Made by a program: the position numbers and the translations under genes. Positions 45,242-58,582 of a stretch of 64,000 nucleotides of DNA are shown piece by piece. The DNA comes from Isoetes taiwanensis (lineage: Eukaryota; Streptophyta; Lycopodiopsida; Isoetales; Isoetaceae), in contig JAJEKV010000327.1 of NCBI GenBank assembly GCA_021234155.1, positions 62,001 through 126,000 on the forward strand, given 5' to 3'. Numbering within the stretch: the first letter of the stretch is position 1; the number at the start of each line of letters is the position of its first letter. Under the pieces are notes generated by a model, which searched no databases, was not told the DNA's origin, and worked only from the letters and a program-made list of their open reading frames with translations.

Positions 45242-46618
45242 CACTACAAGAGAATAGACCATCTAAATCACTAGTTTCATCATTTATTGGCTTAAAATCG
45301 TGTTTTCAGATTTTTTAGATTTTGATAAAATAAGTGACAGTAGCTGTTGATGAAATCACGTCATCTATATCGTCACTTGTAGCATCACCAATAACAACAG
45401 TTGTAGTATCATATTTCATAGCATTGTAGTGGTATAATAGTATCATTTGTAGCATCATCTATAGTATCATTTGTAGCATCATCTATAGCTGCAGTTACAA
45501 TATCATGCATTTTATCCTTGTGGTGCTATAATAGTGTTAGGTATAGGGTCACATGTATTGCTATAATTAAGCCATTCATAATGTCACCACGAGCGTCATC
45601 CCTTGTATCATCCTTTCTAACATGATGTGGCATCATTGGCAATGCCACATATAATATCACGTAGAGGTTATGATTGTATCATCATCAACGTCAAATATAA
45701 TATCATATATAGTTACAAATTAGACCTTAATTGTATCAAAGATAATTTCATGTTTTCCACCACCTATATCACTATCTATAAAGGCCAATTTTATTTTATC
45801 CCTAAGCTTATAATGTAAGGTTATAATGTCAATGGTAGTATCATAAATCACTTAGGATTTCATCCAGTAACCTAGGAGCAAAAGAGGATTATGTTATTAA
45901 TTTTAGAAAAGGAGAAAGATTAACGAAGAAGCTGTTGTGAGATTCTAAGTCCTGCATCTTTTTTAGATTTTCAGGCTTGATCTTGGTGTTGCAAAATATA
46001 TTTTTTCAGCTTATGCTTGATCTTGGTGTTGCAGAATATCGATACTTCTTGGATATTTTTTTGGGAGAGCCAGCAAGGCCAGCCCTCCAATTCATGTGCC
46101 CTGCTTCTACTCTGTGCACTGCTTCTGGATCTGCAGAAGAAAGATGGTAAGATCAAGAACCAGATGAAAGGGAAAGAAGAGAGCTCTTATGCTTCATACT
46201 CTGCCTTGTTTTCTGTTGCTACCTTGCATATGAAAATCGCCCTAGCATTCTGCCATAACCAAATCTCTGCTCAACCAGATTTGGAAAAAACAAAACCTGT
46301 TATACCTTTTGCTAAAATCCGGAGCATGCCTTTTGCTAAAAGCTGGAGCCGACTCCTGACAATACCTTCTGCTTGTTTCGTGCCATAACCTTGTTGCCCA
46401 ACCTACACAAGAAGGAAGAATGAGCAAACAAAACTTTGTTCAATGCCATCAAGGGAGAAAGAAAGGAAGAAGCGGTTTATCTATCTGCCATAGCCGCTGT
46501 GCCTTTATCATCTGAAAAAAACCACGAGAAAGATGAAGTAGCCGGCTCCATTCCGCCACATTCGTCCCTATGCCAAACCTGCAAAGATTAAGAAGAGAAG
46601 ATGAAAATGCTCCATCCC

Positions 46619-46939
46619 GGGTAAAAGCATGTTAGGGTGTCCCTTAAAAAGTATTATTTAGTGACCAAAAAAGTACCTAAAAGGGTACCCAGGACTGGGT
46701 ACTGGGTACCTGTATAATATCCCAATAAAAGGTACATTCTAGAACTTTTATATATATTTTGGTCTCCGGTAGCATTATCTTTATCTTAACTTTGAATATT
46801 AATGCGTCCTTGACTTTTATTTTGGATATTTGTACTAGTTTTAATGAAAATAAAAATGAGAAAGTACCCAGTTCTAAAGTACCTAGTGTATGTACTTTTG
46901 CAGGTTCCAAAAGTGGTACACCCTAACATGCTTTTACCC
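46619..46939. mobile_element. MITE, 321 bp, inside the CACTA element
   Basis: Perfect 22-bp terminal inverted repeats (GGGTAAAAGCATGTTAGG... at 46,619-46,640 and its complement at 46,918-46,939). TCCC on both sides (46,615-46,618 and 46,940-46,943) may be the target duplication. The interior has further imperfect inverted symmetry (GGGTACC, AAAGTACC). No ORF. The superfamily is not assigned. Confidence 0.8.
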
Positions 46940-47359
46940 TCCCGAATACCTTCCGCCCAAGCTTCCGCCATAGCTTCCGCCATGGCTGCCTCGCACCACA
47001 TTCCTTTTTCTTTTAATCTATTTTTGCCCTTTTTGTATTTTCCTCTTGCCTATTTATTCCATCTTTGTCCTTTTGTTATTCTTGCCTCCACATTTGCCAC
47101 ATTCTTCCATATTTTGCCCCTTGCCTATTTATTCCATCTTTGTCCTTTTGATATTCTTGCCTCCACATTTGCCACGTTCTTATTGTTTTTTCTCCCTAAC
47201 CATATCATACCATCATTCATATTTTTTTCTAGCCTCCAATCTTGTTATTTCTTTTGCCTCGTAAGTATCTATTGTAAGAACATTATCTTATTGGACACTT
47301 TGGCTAGCAACTTGCCACACTTTTTGTTTGGGCCAAAGACTATCTTTTCTCTACCCTAA

Positions 47360-49150
47360 GGCTCGAAATTACCATTGTTTTTTCAATATCTTTATACGGC
47401 ACACATTATAAATTACATTATAGTTACTTTTCTTTGGTTATGGTGCCCAAAGCATTGCCATGCATAATTTGGAAATATGTAAATGTTGGGAACTGTTAAC
47501 TTGCCTTAGTTATATTTCTAACTTGCCTTAATTATTTTATTTCTAACTTTTATTATACAAACCCTTGCCTTTGTTATTTTTATTTGACGATATTGAGCAC
47601 GATGTTGACCCTGTGTTTAAAAAACATGAAAACAGCATGAAAATTGACAAGTTTCATGGAAAGATACTAAATTCGCAATAGTAATAGTATTTTCTGTTGC
47701 AATTAACTTTGCAATGTATCTATTTGATGTAGATTTACTTAGAACTTCATATTAATCTCTCAAATCCTTAAAGGTTGCTAATTTTGTGCAACTGGGACTG
47801 AATGGAGAGGAAAACAATTTGGGTTGTCCGCTTGCTTTTTAGATTCACTTAGTATGAGATGTACATGTTGTAGAAGTTATTTGCCAAAAAACAAAGCTTG
47901 TTGACGTGCTTTTGTGTATCAAGATTGTCCCCCCAAATCCATTAAGTACCATATTGAACTTCTGGTAAAACTCAATATGAGCTTATTGTAATGGACACCT
48001 TCAGGTGGAGTCTATATAAAGGATACTTAAGAAAACAATAATTGTGTAACTAAACTACCCACTTTGATTAATCTTTGAAAGTTCTCGCCCAATATGAATG
48101 TCTAAAATGGAAGTAAATCTTTGGTGCATTTAGTCATTATCTGAAAGAGGAATAGCGGACATGACATGACATGATAAAAGAATTTCTCGAATATATTGAA
48201 ACATATATTTGTTAAGTTGACATACATTAAAGATCGTCGATGAACGCGCCAACTCAAGCACTTATACTAGGCAACATATCGTGAGATTCATAACATGGAT
48301 AAAATGATATGTTGGTCCCGGCATAAATTCTTAACTTGGTGGCCAAGTGACATTTTGCAGCTCAAAAGATTTGAATTGTACATCACAATGAAGTCTACAT
48401 TCTACACCTGCAACTTGACCACAATTTACATGAGCTACAAGTTGACTTCAAGAAACCCACATTGCACCTGCATGTTTTAGAAAAGAAAACTTCAGAAGTA
48501 GCATTTTTGAAGAAACCTAGAAACTTGCTATTCATGTTCATATTGCTTTAAAAACAACATGAATCTTCCACGAACAAAGAAAACCAAAGGCAGATTTTAT
48601 CTTAAGACAATGCCCTTGTACTTGGTCCATAGAGTTGCAACTAAAGCGAGTAAACCTTTGTCTTTAAGGAAGCGGCAGCTATACTTTGAACTCGTATCTC
48701 ATAATGCAAGAGTTACTTTGATGGGGTACAGGTTTTAGATAAAACAATAGTTTTGCGGTCTTGGAAATCTGATGGCCCAAACTCCAAACGATAACTTATA
48801 CTATATTCCAAGACGTAAAGATCAGGATTAACCCTGGAAATAAGAGAGAGATACTACACTTAGAAACGATTAAAATTGGGATTGACGGATATAAGCGAAG
48901 GCCATTAGCACATAGGACCATTACCAGGTCAAGAGCGACCTAACTGTTGCAGAAGATTTGCATAACATGGCCGCCATGCTCACAGAGATCTGACACTTTT
49001 TTTAACCTTTTTTTTCTTAGGGTAAAAAGAAATTGTGTGGACGATTGGATGGGCCAAACATAGGCCATGAGATCTAGGGCTAGATTTGGGCGTGGTGGAA
49101 GATCCAAGCCGCATACAAATTAAGTGGTTAGATCTTCTTTGTGCCAAAGA
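47360..49150. other. CACTA interior without recognised gene
   Basis: AT-rich; the longest ORF is about 61 codons. Sequences resembling transcribed non-coding DNA, but no motif, repeat partner or RNA gene that I can support. Confidence 0.4.
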
Positions 49151-49684
49151 AGACTAACTTATCATACTAAAAATATGAAAAACATCTGAAGTAAGAGGGC
49201 CAAGAGGACTGGCCACATCTTTTTTGTTGGGCGTAATGTCTATAGGAGTTTGTAGAATCTTTTTCTTTCTTGTTCTAATAATATCATTTTGTGTACTTTG
49301 TCTGTGGGAGTTTGAAGAAGGTAGTGCCATCACAAATGATATTCTAATTGTCATAAGCATTAACACTTGTATTATCATTATCAAAATTACAACAAGATTG
49401 ATAGTACGAGTGATGTAAGTCTTGATATTATCCATGATGCTATTATCGACACATATAGCATCATATGCTAGCATTGATATAATATTGTCAATATGTGATA
49501 CTATAGATGAAGCTAAGGGTGATATCGTAACTGCCATAAGCTATAGCACTTATATTGTCATTAATACCATTGGAGTAATAAATGATGGTAAAGCTAATGC
49601 AATATATGATATTATTCATGACGCTATTAGTAACACATATATTGTCATTAATTTGTACTGATATAATTGTTGACTCCGGGCAAC

Positions 49685-50120
49685 GAGAGCTGTTGGATAG
49701 GCATATTCACCCCTTATTCCTTAATCTATACCGTACGTAAAGTTCCTCGTTTGTGGGGTATGCAAGTACAAAATTTGCTATACTGTATAACAAGATTCGC
49801 AAAATACTATAAGATTTCAAGCGGAATATTATATGGTGTTGATTTCGTACGTGCAAAATACAATTATGAGGGCTCTCGCTGCCTTACGTCACCCCCCCGT
49901 GTGAATATGCACCCAAACCAAAGGGGTTTAAGGGGGATTTTAATTTAAATGTGTTGGACCCAATGGTTGTGTTAATTAATGTCAATGGTAGTTATGTGTT
50001 GGTTGTTAATGTCAATGGTTGTTATGTGTTGGTTGTTATGTGTTGGGGGATTTAATTTTTATATGTTGGATGTTAATGGTTTGTGTTGCAAAAAATTTTA
50101 TTTGTCCCCTTCGGGGCCTT
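49685..50120 (+). repeat. Dispersed repeat 'B', copy 2
   Basis: Starts at GCTGTTGGATAGGCATATTC and contains TACGTCACC..GTGTGAATATGC and CCCAAACCAAAGGGG, ending in a CCCCTTCGGGG stem. It differs from copy 1 by several indels. The downstream part includes a short tandem of GTCAATGGT/GTTATGTGTTGGTTGT (49,965-50,045). Confidence 0.75.
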
Positions 50121-50861
50121 AGGGACGTCACCCCCCTCTCGGTGTGACAAAAATTTTAGAATTCAAACAAAAAAAAACTAGAATTCATTTGAGGCTTTCA
50201 TCACCTGTAGCTTTTGAATTTGATCACAATAAAACAAATAGAACATAAGTAAAAGTTACCATAAAGATCCCATTATTCTGAAAGTCATAAAGTTTGCAAC
50301 ACAAAGAAAACCCCCTGTTATTATGCTACATATTGTTACTTCTGCTACAACTATTTCTCTTTCACAATGACACCATTGTTTATCAATCCATATGATTTTG
50401 GATGCTCCATCTCTAGCTTAAAGGTAATGCATGATTCACCTTATGGTTCGATTAAAGTTCCAAACCTACAATATAAATGCATTCTTGTAATGTTTGTTTG
50501 GTCTGATCTGCGTAACATGGAAAAGGGCGTGGAATAATCTGCCTGTTGTGTGCATAAGAATCCGTTTGTTGATTGAAGCTAAAGGCTGGCTGCTATGAAC
50601 AATCCGAAAGCCAGGAATATCCAAGAGTTGGAAGCAAACAGAGGGCCTAAACTTGAATCTGCAGCAAATCTTAGGAAGGAAACAAAAGGAGGTTTTGCAG
50701 CACTACATTATAGAATCAGGAAACCAATACCTTGTAAAAGAAAACATTATGCTAACTGAAGAAACATTAAAAAACAAATACTTTTGTAAGTGTGAGCAAA
50801 AAATCCATCTCGTGGTAGTAAAATCCACTCCGGCAATAAGAATCCAAGAGGGCAAGTACAC

Positions 50862-50975
50862 ATACATATGCACACATGCACACATGCACATGCACTTGCA
50901 CTTGCACTTGCACATGCACATGCACAATACACATGCACATGCATGTGCACATGCACATGCATACACATGCGCAGT
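50862..50975. repeat. CATGCA/CTTGCA microsatellite
   Basis: Runs of CATGCA and CTTGCA hexamers and TACACATGCA variants. The Cys/His- and Thr/His-rich ORFs on both strands here are products of the repeat. Confidence 0.9.
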
Positions 50976-51164
50976 GTTCATGCACAAACAGATGCAGAGA
51001 AAGACAACAACCCTCGGATTGTTCCAACCAACGAAAATCAACGGCCCATAAAGGGTGCACTCTAGAAATACTATTTAGTACACCTCAACGAATACAACAA
51101 CGAAATCATAGAAAAACCATGTGAAAAAGCGTATAAAAATCTAAAAGTAACCCCCTGTTATTGT

Positions 51165-51490
51165 GCTGTTGGATAGGCATATTCACCCCTTATTCCTTAA
51201 TCTACACCGTACACAAAGTTCCTCATTTCTGGGGTATGGACGTATGGAATTCGCTATACTGTATAACAAGATTTGCAAAATACTCTAAGATTTGAGGTAA
51301 TATACTATATGGTGTTGATTTTGTACATGCAAAACATAATTATAGGGGCTCTCGCTGCCCTACGTCACCCCCCGTGTGAATATGCACCCAAACCAAAGGG
51401 GGTTTGAAGGTGGATTTAATTTTAGAGCGTTGGATGTAATGGTTTGTGTGTTAACCCAAAAATTTTTAGGCCCCTTCGGGGCCCTAAGAA
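51165..51490 (+). repeat. Dispersed repeat 'B', copy 3
   Basis: Same block order as copies 1 and 2, ending CCCCTTCGGGGCCC (51,470-51,483). It follows AAAAGTAACCCCCTGTTATT, which also occurs at 53,722 and, in part, at 50,305. Confidence 0.75.
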
Positions 51491-52149
51491 TTGATGAACG
51501 AAGTAGACTGTCTTTAGTTATATTATATGTGTCATATGTTATATGTGTTGTTGTATTAAAAACATATTTGGGCCCGAATTGTAATGATGTCGTAGATATG
51601 TTTAAATAGGCATTTCTATAATACAATGTATAATAAGCAAGTAGATCAAAAATTTAAAGTCATTGTGAGGGTGACATTAGAATACAAAAGAAACCCTGGA
51701 ATATTTAGAGAAAGTGCATTTGAACTTCATAGCTTGCATCAGACATGCCATTAAATAGTTCATGCATCAGGGCAACTTCATAGTTCAAATAATAATAATG
51801 GCTAACAAATAATCTGACTATCATGCCATTAGGGCAACTTCATAGTTCAAATAATAATATTATGGTCTATCTACTACAATAGACATTTAAACTAAATTTA
51901 GAGAAAACATACACTGGTTCCATATCCAGCATACGTCTTAAGCCTATGCATTTACAGATGCATGGAAGTTCTGTTCACTATATTTGCTTTCCAGGAGCCT
52001 AAGTACTAATAAAAAACATCTCGGATTTAAGAAATCAGTATCAACAAGGTGGTGACCAAAAAGGGGGAAGCAAACTTCTCAGCTATTGAGGTATATCGCA
52101 ATTGGACCTATATACTTAACTGATATAATGCAACCAAATTTGTTAGAAA

Positions 52150-52646
<497 letters not shown>

Positions 52647-53899
52647 CTACAAACATTGTATGGAGATCTAGAACTATTAGAGATATGGCTTTCCAGTTCT
52701 TAAAGTGAATCATGTTCCAATCTAGAAGCCTTGAATATGCAACAAAGAACTACTTACCCCGAACTTGGGTAGAAAAACTTTGAACTATGGACAAGCCATC
52801 TAAAAAGCCACGCAACAAGAATTTACAAGAGGAGTCTTTGGTAGAACCTTGGAAGCCCAAAATCCAGTGGGAGCTCTATTGTAGTCCACGATCACCATCG
52901 GACATATACGAATAAGCAAAGCTAATATAATTCCATTTGCCATGGCGACTTCCACAAAGAATGATGTACAACGAGAAAAAAGAACCGTTTGAATATCTAG
53001 CAAATAAGCAAACCGTTCCAGTCTGGGCAAAAGGCGGGCAAAGACTTTTCAATCAATAAGAGATCTTGGAAAACGACTCTCCTCCAATCTATTTCTAGTG
53101 AAAAACTAAGGGCAATCCTCAAGACCTGCCTTCCCGTTTGCATCCCTGAGCCCTAGGAAACTAAAATTCGTTTGAGAAAGGTATGAACTGCCAGTGAATT
53201 ACGTAGTCCGTAGGCATTTAATCTGGTCGAATATATATGGTACAGAAAGGGTAAAAAGGGAGGCCTGTGTAAATCTTGAAGTCGGCGATGCACATTTGGC
53301 TGGCCGATGCGATCAGATTCATCATCAGCGGTGATGCTAGCTTGCATCTTTGGCTTGCAAAAATGACCGTGGAAACTAGAAAGTCGGAATACAGAAGCGC
53401 GGTGCAATTCTAGGGTATGAAGCGGGGTCTTCTACCTTGGCATCCTCGAGACCTGCATCCCCCTTCCCCTTCGAGCCCTACCAGAAAAACCACATACAGT
53501 TTATTAACCCTAAACCCTAAAGTAACCCTAAAGTATCCTTCATCGAGCCTTGCATGCTTCCATTGCGAGATATCCTCAAAAATCATAGGTGTAACCATTA
53601 AAAAATGTCATAAAATTAATGTGAGTGTATGTAAAGACTCTAGAAATCGCATTAATGCGTCTTCAAAATAAGGCAACCAAATCTTAGCAAAACCATAGGA
53701 AAAAGCATTATAAAAATACAAAAGTAACCCCTGTTATAATGCTAGATATTTATGACAATGTGATGATGCTATAGATGATAGAATCTTGTCATTGATAGTG
53801 CCCTTTGTACCTTGAATATCATTATTTATATCACTTAATACTTTTTTTGAAATTTTAGGTGATATTAAAGTGATGAAAAAATGGCTATCTGTTGTAGTG

Positions 53900-54255
53900 A
53901 AACTTGTAATTTTTAAATTTGGGTTCTAGTTTCTTTTACCAAGATGGAAGTTATTGACCCACATGCAACTTGTGCTAAAGGGCACCAATTACTCTTACGT
54001 GGACGAGAAATTTTTGACATTTTTCTTAGTATTATTAATCTAAAATTTGTCTCAAAAGAAAAGTAAAGTAGAATGAAGAACGAGAAACCTATTGAAGATA
54101 AGAAGGATCTTGAGGCTCTTTCTGAGTCTGAGCAACCAGGTCTATTGGCAAGTAATACGTGAAACAATTTACATTAGATGCGAATATAAAATACTCATGG
54201 TAGCCGAATTGTAGCCAAGAGAATGTTGTACAATGTCTTCAGGAACAGGCCCTCA
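53900..54255 (-). mobile_element. Segment F of the Gag-only family (far part)
   Basis: Reverse complement of about 58,583-58,937, resuming where the CACTA element ends. The outer end at GTCTTCAGGAACAGG (54,252) matches CCTGTTCCTGAAGAC at 58,584, so both F ends stop at the same point against different neighbours. Confidence 0.8.
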
Positions 54256-54654
54256 AAGGCAGAAGCTAAAATTCGATACTCCATGCAATGTTAAAGCAAT
54301 GAGATTCAGCAATTACACAGCCGGATGCAAAGGTAGAGTTTAGTAAAAGAACAATAACAGAGCTACCTTAAAGGAGAGTTGCTTGAGACCGATTCTTGAG
54401 GATACGGTTGGCGTTTATGAGCTGAAAATACATGATGAAGAAACAGATCTTACTTTAATAATTAAAGCTAAAGCTAAAGTTGCTTTTGAGCGAGCTAATT
54501 TAAAGATTGAACTTCCAACACGACTTCCTTTGTAATCAAAGAGGAAAGTGTTACGTCTAGAAACAATGCTCGGGGATCTCAAATCCGAGTGAAGTGGATT
54601 GAGAAGTTCAATATTTCTTTAGATCTTAAAACAATGTAAAGAGAACTACAAAAC

Positions 54655-55115
54655 TTGCCTGTTATACTCTCGGTAGGCTGTTGAACAAAATTTAATTTGG
54701 AGGCTAGTTACCAATTTTTTTTTTGGAAGAACTGTGTCATCAATATATTGGCTAGTTACCAATGTTTGCACTTACCAAATCAGTTTTTTGTATCGCAATC
54801 TTATGCTAGATCTTACGTTGCCAATAAAAGAGATTGTTACACGAAAACAACAATATGATTCAACTTATGTTTTTTGGCAGCTATGGCTTCTTCTATAGAT
54901 TGAGTTTCTCTATATACTGAAATCAGCAGTGTTTGTCATCAGAAGGGTTACAAAACTTGCCACGTTATACTCTCGAGTAGCTGTTGAGCAGGAATTTAAT
55001 TTGGAGGCTAGTTACCAATGTTTCATGCTAGATCTTACGTTTCCAATAAAAGAGATTGTTAAACGGAAACAACAATATAATTCAACTCATGTTTTTTGGC
55101 AGCTATGGCTTATCC
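54655..55115 (+). repeat. Repeat 'C', two plus-strand copies
   Basis: 54,655-54,890 and 54,945-55,112 share TTATACTCTCG, AATTTAATTTGGAGGCTAGT, CTAGATCTTACGTT-CCAATA and GTTTTTTGGCAGCTATGGCT. A third copy lies in minus orientation at 56,400-56,625 within the Gypsy pol region. The frame EQEFNLEASYQC is kept in two copies but is not a recognised protein. Confidence 0.75.
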
Positions 55116-55323
55116 CTATGCCTCATGACGATCTCTCCCATGCTTAATAGCTCCAGTTTATCACATTGGGGCGGATAGTATACTATTAGCAAATACAGAT
55201 TTCTGTAATCAAGCAACACAACATTTATAAGCATGTACCTTTTATTAATGTCATTTTCCAAAATACATGCTTTTCTGATACTGCTATTTCTAATGTAACA
55301 GGCTAGCCCTGCGCTACCCCTTC

Positions 55324-56394
55324 CTATTTTGTAGTTCTTTTCCCTCCAACAAGTGAGCAGTGTAGCTTTGGTTCATCGGTAGCCTCTTTGTCTTTGTGTT
55401 CCCATGTCTCTACTAGACATATGATGTCCTTATCTAGGTGCCGTTCGGCGTTCTCCATCATCCCATGGATATCCCGCGGTTCGATTACCGGATCGTTACT
55501 TCTTCCTTCCTTTTCGCCCCCTCGTCCCCCCCCTTTGTTCTGTGCGTGTCCTTTCCTTATTTGTCCTCTCGTTCTTGCTCCCTGATCCCCCACTATCTCC
55601 CTTGTCAGCTTTATGTTCTTGTCAGGGTCCCTTCCGACCTCTTTTCCGTTTCCCATCCTAACTTTGTGTTTGTGTTAGAATCTTTGGAAATTTTGTTTCC
55701 GATGCATTTTTCCGGATGGTGTTATTTCCCTCATCCGCTTCATCTGTCCCTGCCCTCTCACTACCTCCGTTTCTTGATTCCCATCTCCCCTCGGCCCTAA
55801 GCCGCCTCCACCCATGTGGCCGGTTCTTGCGGCGTGTTCTCCCTTCCTCTTTTGGGGTATAGTTTCCCATTCTTTACCCCTTGTACTCCCTTTGGGCTTC
55901 GGTTCTCGACTTTCGCCCGATTCTCTGTGTAACCCCCTGTCTCTGCATGGGTGTCCGGGCCTCTTTGTACTTTTGAGTCCATTCACGAGTTTGAACCTGC
56001 GTGGATGATCCTTTCTTTGGTGCGGGTCTCTCATAGTCACATTTATATGTCTCGCTCTCCCTCTCCAAGCTCCTGCCCGTGTTGCTTTCACTATCACATT
56101 CCTGTGTTCCTGAAACACGTTCTCCATTATCTCTGCAGTGACACGAAACGTGTCTTCGTTAGGCCTCTCGGCTACTCCTATCAATCTTACATCAAGTTTA
56201 ATCCTTTCCTGTTCTTTGAACTCCACTATGTGTGGTTTAATCCTATCAAAACTCTGCCACGCATCTAGATCTATTTGTTGCTTTTCTAATATCACCAACC
56301 TTTGTATGATTTCCGCTTTTTCTTTTTCTACCTCTTCCATCCTCTTCCGAATTTCCACCTCTGTATCTTCCACAATACAGATGCAAATATGCAT
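55324..56394 (-). mobile_element. LINE fragment: ORF1-like and endonuclease start
   Basis: Minus strand. 56,394-55,675 encodes a coiled coil (IRKRMEEVEKEKAEIIQRL) followed by RLIGVAERPNED and IMENVFQEH, the pattern of the RRM-like part of LINE ORF1 proteins, then a basic Arg/Gly-rich tail. 55,656-55,324 contains KDIICLVETWEH, the DI(I/V)CL-ETW motif near the start of LINE apurinic endonuclease domains. The reverse transcriptase is absent. It is GC-richer than the flanks and interrupts the repeat C/Gypsy region. Confidence 0.7.
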
Positions 56395-56399
56395 GGCTA

Positions 56400-56625
56400 A
56401 AAAACATAAGTTGAATCATATTGTTGTTTCCATTTAACAATCTCTTTTATTGGCAACGTAAGATCTAGCAAAGGACTGTGATACAAAAATTGATTTGGTA
56501 GGTGCAAACATTGGTAACTAGCCTCCAAATTAAACTCCTGCTCAACAGCTACTCGAGAGTATAACAGGGCAAGTTTTGTAACCCCTCCTGATGACAAACA
56601 CTGCTCAGTATATAGAGAAAACATG
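56400..56625 (-). repeat. Repeat 'C', minus copy in the Gypsy pol frame
   Basis: Fuses in frame to the end of the Gypsy pol frame (after YRRMHVFS), so the open frame at 56,605-57,558 has a foreign end. Identity with 54,945-55,112 is high over EQEFNLEASYQC. Confidence 0.7.
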
Positions 56626-58419
56626 CATTCTCCGATAAGGAGCTTGATTAGGAGGTTCTTTCCCAGGAAGAAGATCAATCCTGTGGTCCTCCAAACGTTG
56701 GGGTGGCAAAGTTTGTGGAATTTCATTTGAAAAGACATCATCAAAATAATGCAAAAAGATTGTTTGACGCTCATTTAATGGGGATACATCAGACTTAGGA
56801 CGCAAAGCCACCAAATACACAAAATGAGTTTTCATTGCCAAACGTTTAAATTGTACAACAGAAACTGTTGGAATTGGGGAAACAATATCATCCTTCACAA
56901 ACTTGAAGGTCTTTTTACCCCCTTCCAAGGATAATATAACAATACCTGCTTTCCAATCTATAAGAGGATTAATAGCCTTATGCCATGGCATGCCGAGAAT
57001 AATATCCATACCTCCAAGGTCAGAAACCATGAAAGAATGTTTACAGATATAGCCCTGCAATTGAAATTCAACATCCTTGACCATAAATGAAGAAGGCGGA
57101 GGGGCTACATTCAAGAAAGCAGAAGACAATTCTACATCACTTGATAAAGGAACAGAAGTTAGTTTTAATTCTTTTACCAATCGAGCAGAAATAAAATCAA
57201 ACTCACTACCCAGATCGAATAAGATATGTACTTTTTGATCTTGAATAGTAGCCCAAAATCGCAAGAGACTACTATTCTCAACAGAATCCATATCCGATTT
57301 TTCCCGGACCGTAGCCACCTTCTTCCCTTTTCCATCTCCGCGAACAGAAGCTACTTTCTTACTTTTGTCCTCTTTCTTAGTCCCAGACTTAAGAAGAGGT
57401 GTAGCTTCCTTGCTTTCCCCTTTCTTCTTTTCCAAATAAGTAGGGCATTCATAAAACTTATGATCGGTTGAATAACAAACAAAACACTTATTTTTCCGCA
57501 TAAGCCGCTTCTTGCGTGCTTGATACGATTCCTTTGGCTCTTTATTAACAGGGTTCATTATCCGCGTCTGGAGGCGTTGGCGTTTAAATGGCCCGGACCA
57601 CGGACAGATCCCATTGATTTATCCGAAAACCACTCGCCTCTTTCATAGAAACTTTGAGGCCCCGTTGAGCATTAATGGCTTCGTGAGGGCCAAACCTTCC
57701 TCCTCTACTTTCCTGCGCCATCTTACGAGCTCACCAAAAGAAAGATTGGCAACTTGCGGGTCGAGCCGCAGGTACCCAACGATGAACCCCACCCATGAGT
57801 TTTTCAAACTTCTCAATATCATTTTTACTAAGCTGAAGTCATTTCTTTAGAACTCGTGCGGCGAAGGATCGAACAGTTTCCATGTTTTGTTGGGTCAACT
57901 TATTCTATTCAGCGATAAGATCAAGGCTCCCAATTATGACCCAAAAAACGATTTTTGATTTGCTTTTCAAATTCGCAAAGGTAACAATAGGTTGATCGAC
58001 CGGGTTGGTTCTTCTAGATATCCAAACCACCGGTCCTTTTGTAACCCCATCCAGATGACGTTCAGCAAAATATAACTGAGTGTCTTTGTCATCTTTAGTC
58101 TTAGCAAAATATGAATTCAAATCCCGGAGTCATGCGAAAAGTTCATCCGCATCACTAGTAGCAGCGGAATACTTTTTGAATTCAATTTTGACATTAGCAC
58201 CTGTTTTGATGCCACTACGTGGACGCCCCGCAGCCTTCTTTACGCAGAATCGCGCCCACCGCGGCTCGCAGAGAATCCAATGCAGCTCCGCAATTCGAGC
58301 CGCGGCAGCTGCAAGTTTTTCTCTCATGAGTGAATTATCATGCTCTAACTCAAAAAGTTTTTCCTTGAGCTCTTCATCCTCAACGTTAGCATTGGCAGGA
58401 GAACCGGCCATCGAAACTT
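56626..58419 (-). mobile_element. Ty3/Gypsy gag-protease-RT remnant
   Basis: Minus strand, 5' to 3'. Gag start near 58,411 (MAGSPANANVEDEELKE, helical); gag body (YFAERHLDGVTKGP and VWISRR, 58,120-57,905) with frameshifts and stops; zinc knuckle CFVCYSTDHKFYEC (CX2CX4HX4C, about 57,480); aspartic protease domain with VHILFDLGSEFDFIS, where the active-site DSG/DTG reads DLG, and later DIILGMPW; then the RT lead-in (FSNEIPQTLPP, HRIDLLPG, YRRM). The RT core, RNase H and integrase are lost where repeat C and the LINE intervene. The domain order PR-RT and the knuckle identify Gypsy. It is inactive. Confidence 0.88.
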
Positions 58420-58434
58420 GTTGCTCTGATACCA
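58420..58434 (-). other. Gypsy primer-binding site
   Basis: The minus strand reads TGGTATCAGAGCAAC, complementary to the 3' end of initiator-Met tRNA, 9 bases before the Gag ATG. The adjoining 58,435-58,580 (TATATAG near 58,530) is the presumed 5' LTR remnant. Confidence 0.7.
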
Positions 58435-58582
58435 CTAAAATGGACTCTTGACGTGGCACGCTATCTCACCACCCAACCACGAGCCCTCAGCTAAGACGCA
58501 GCTGCCCCAGAGCTCTCCCCCGAACTACTATATAGCGTGCACGCCCCCTTTGGTCCTTCTTTGGACCAAAGGCCCTTAGCAG

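Noticed and set aside
46844-47359. 171-codon hydrophobic ORF as a membrane protein
   Set aside because: It begins inside the MITE and then translates T-rich sequence with a tandem duplication (CCTATTTATTCCATCTTTGT twice); the hydrophobicity comes from T-rich codons.
50653-51060. Cys/His-rich and Thr/His-rich ORFs on both strands
   Set aside because: They translate the CATGCA/CTTGCA microsatellite.
52800-53030. Minus ORF with NRAPTGFWASKVLPKT as a further adenylosuccinate lyase exon
   Set aside because: It does not resemble the enzyme upstream of RDLTDS and no splice pair joins it to the exon at 52,646.
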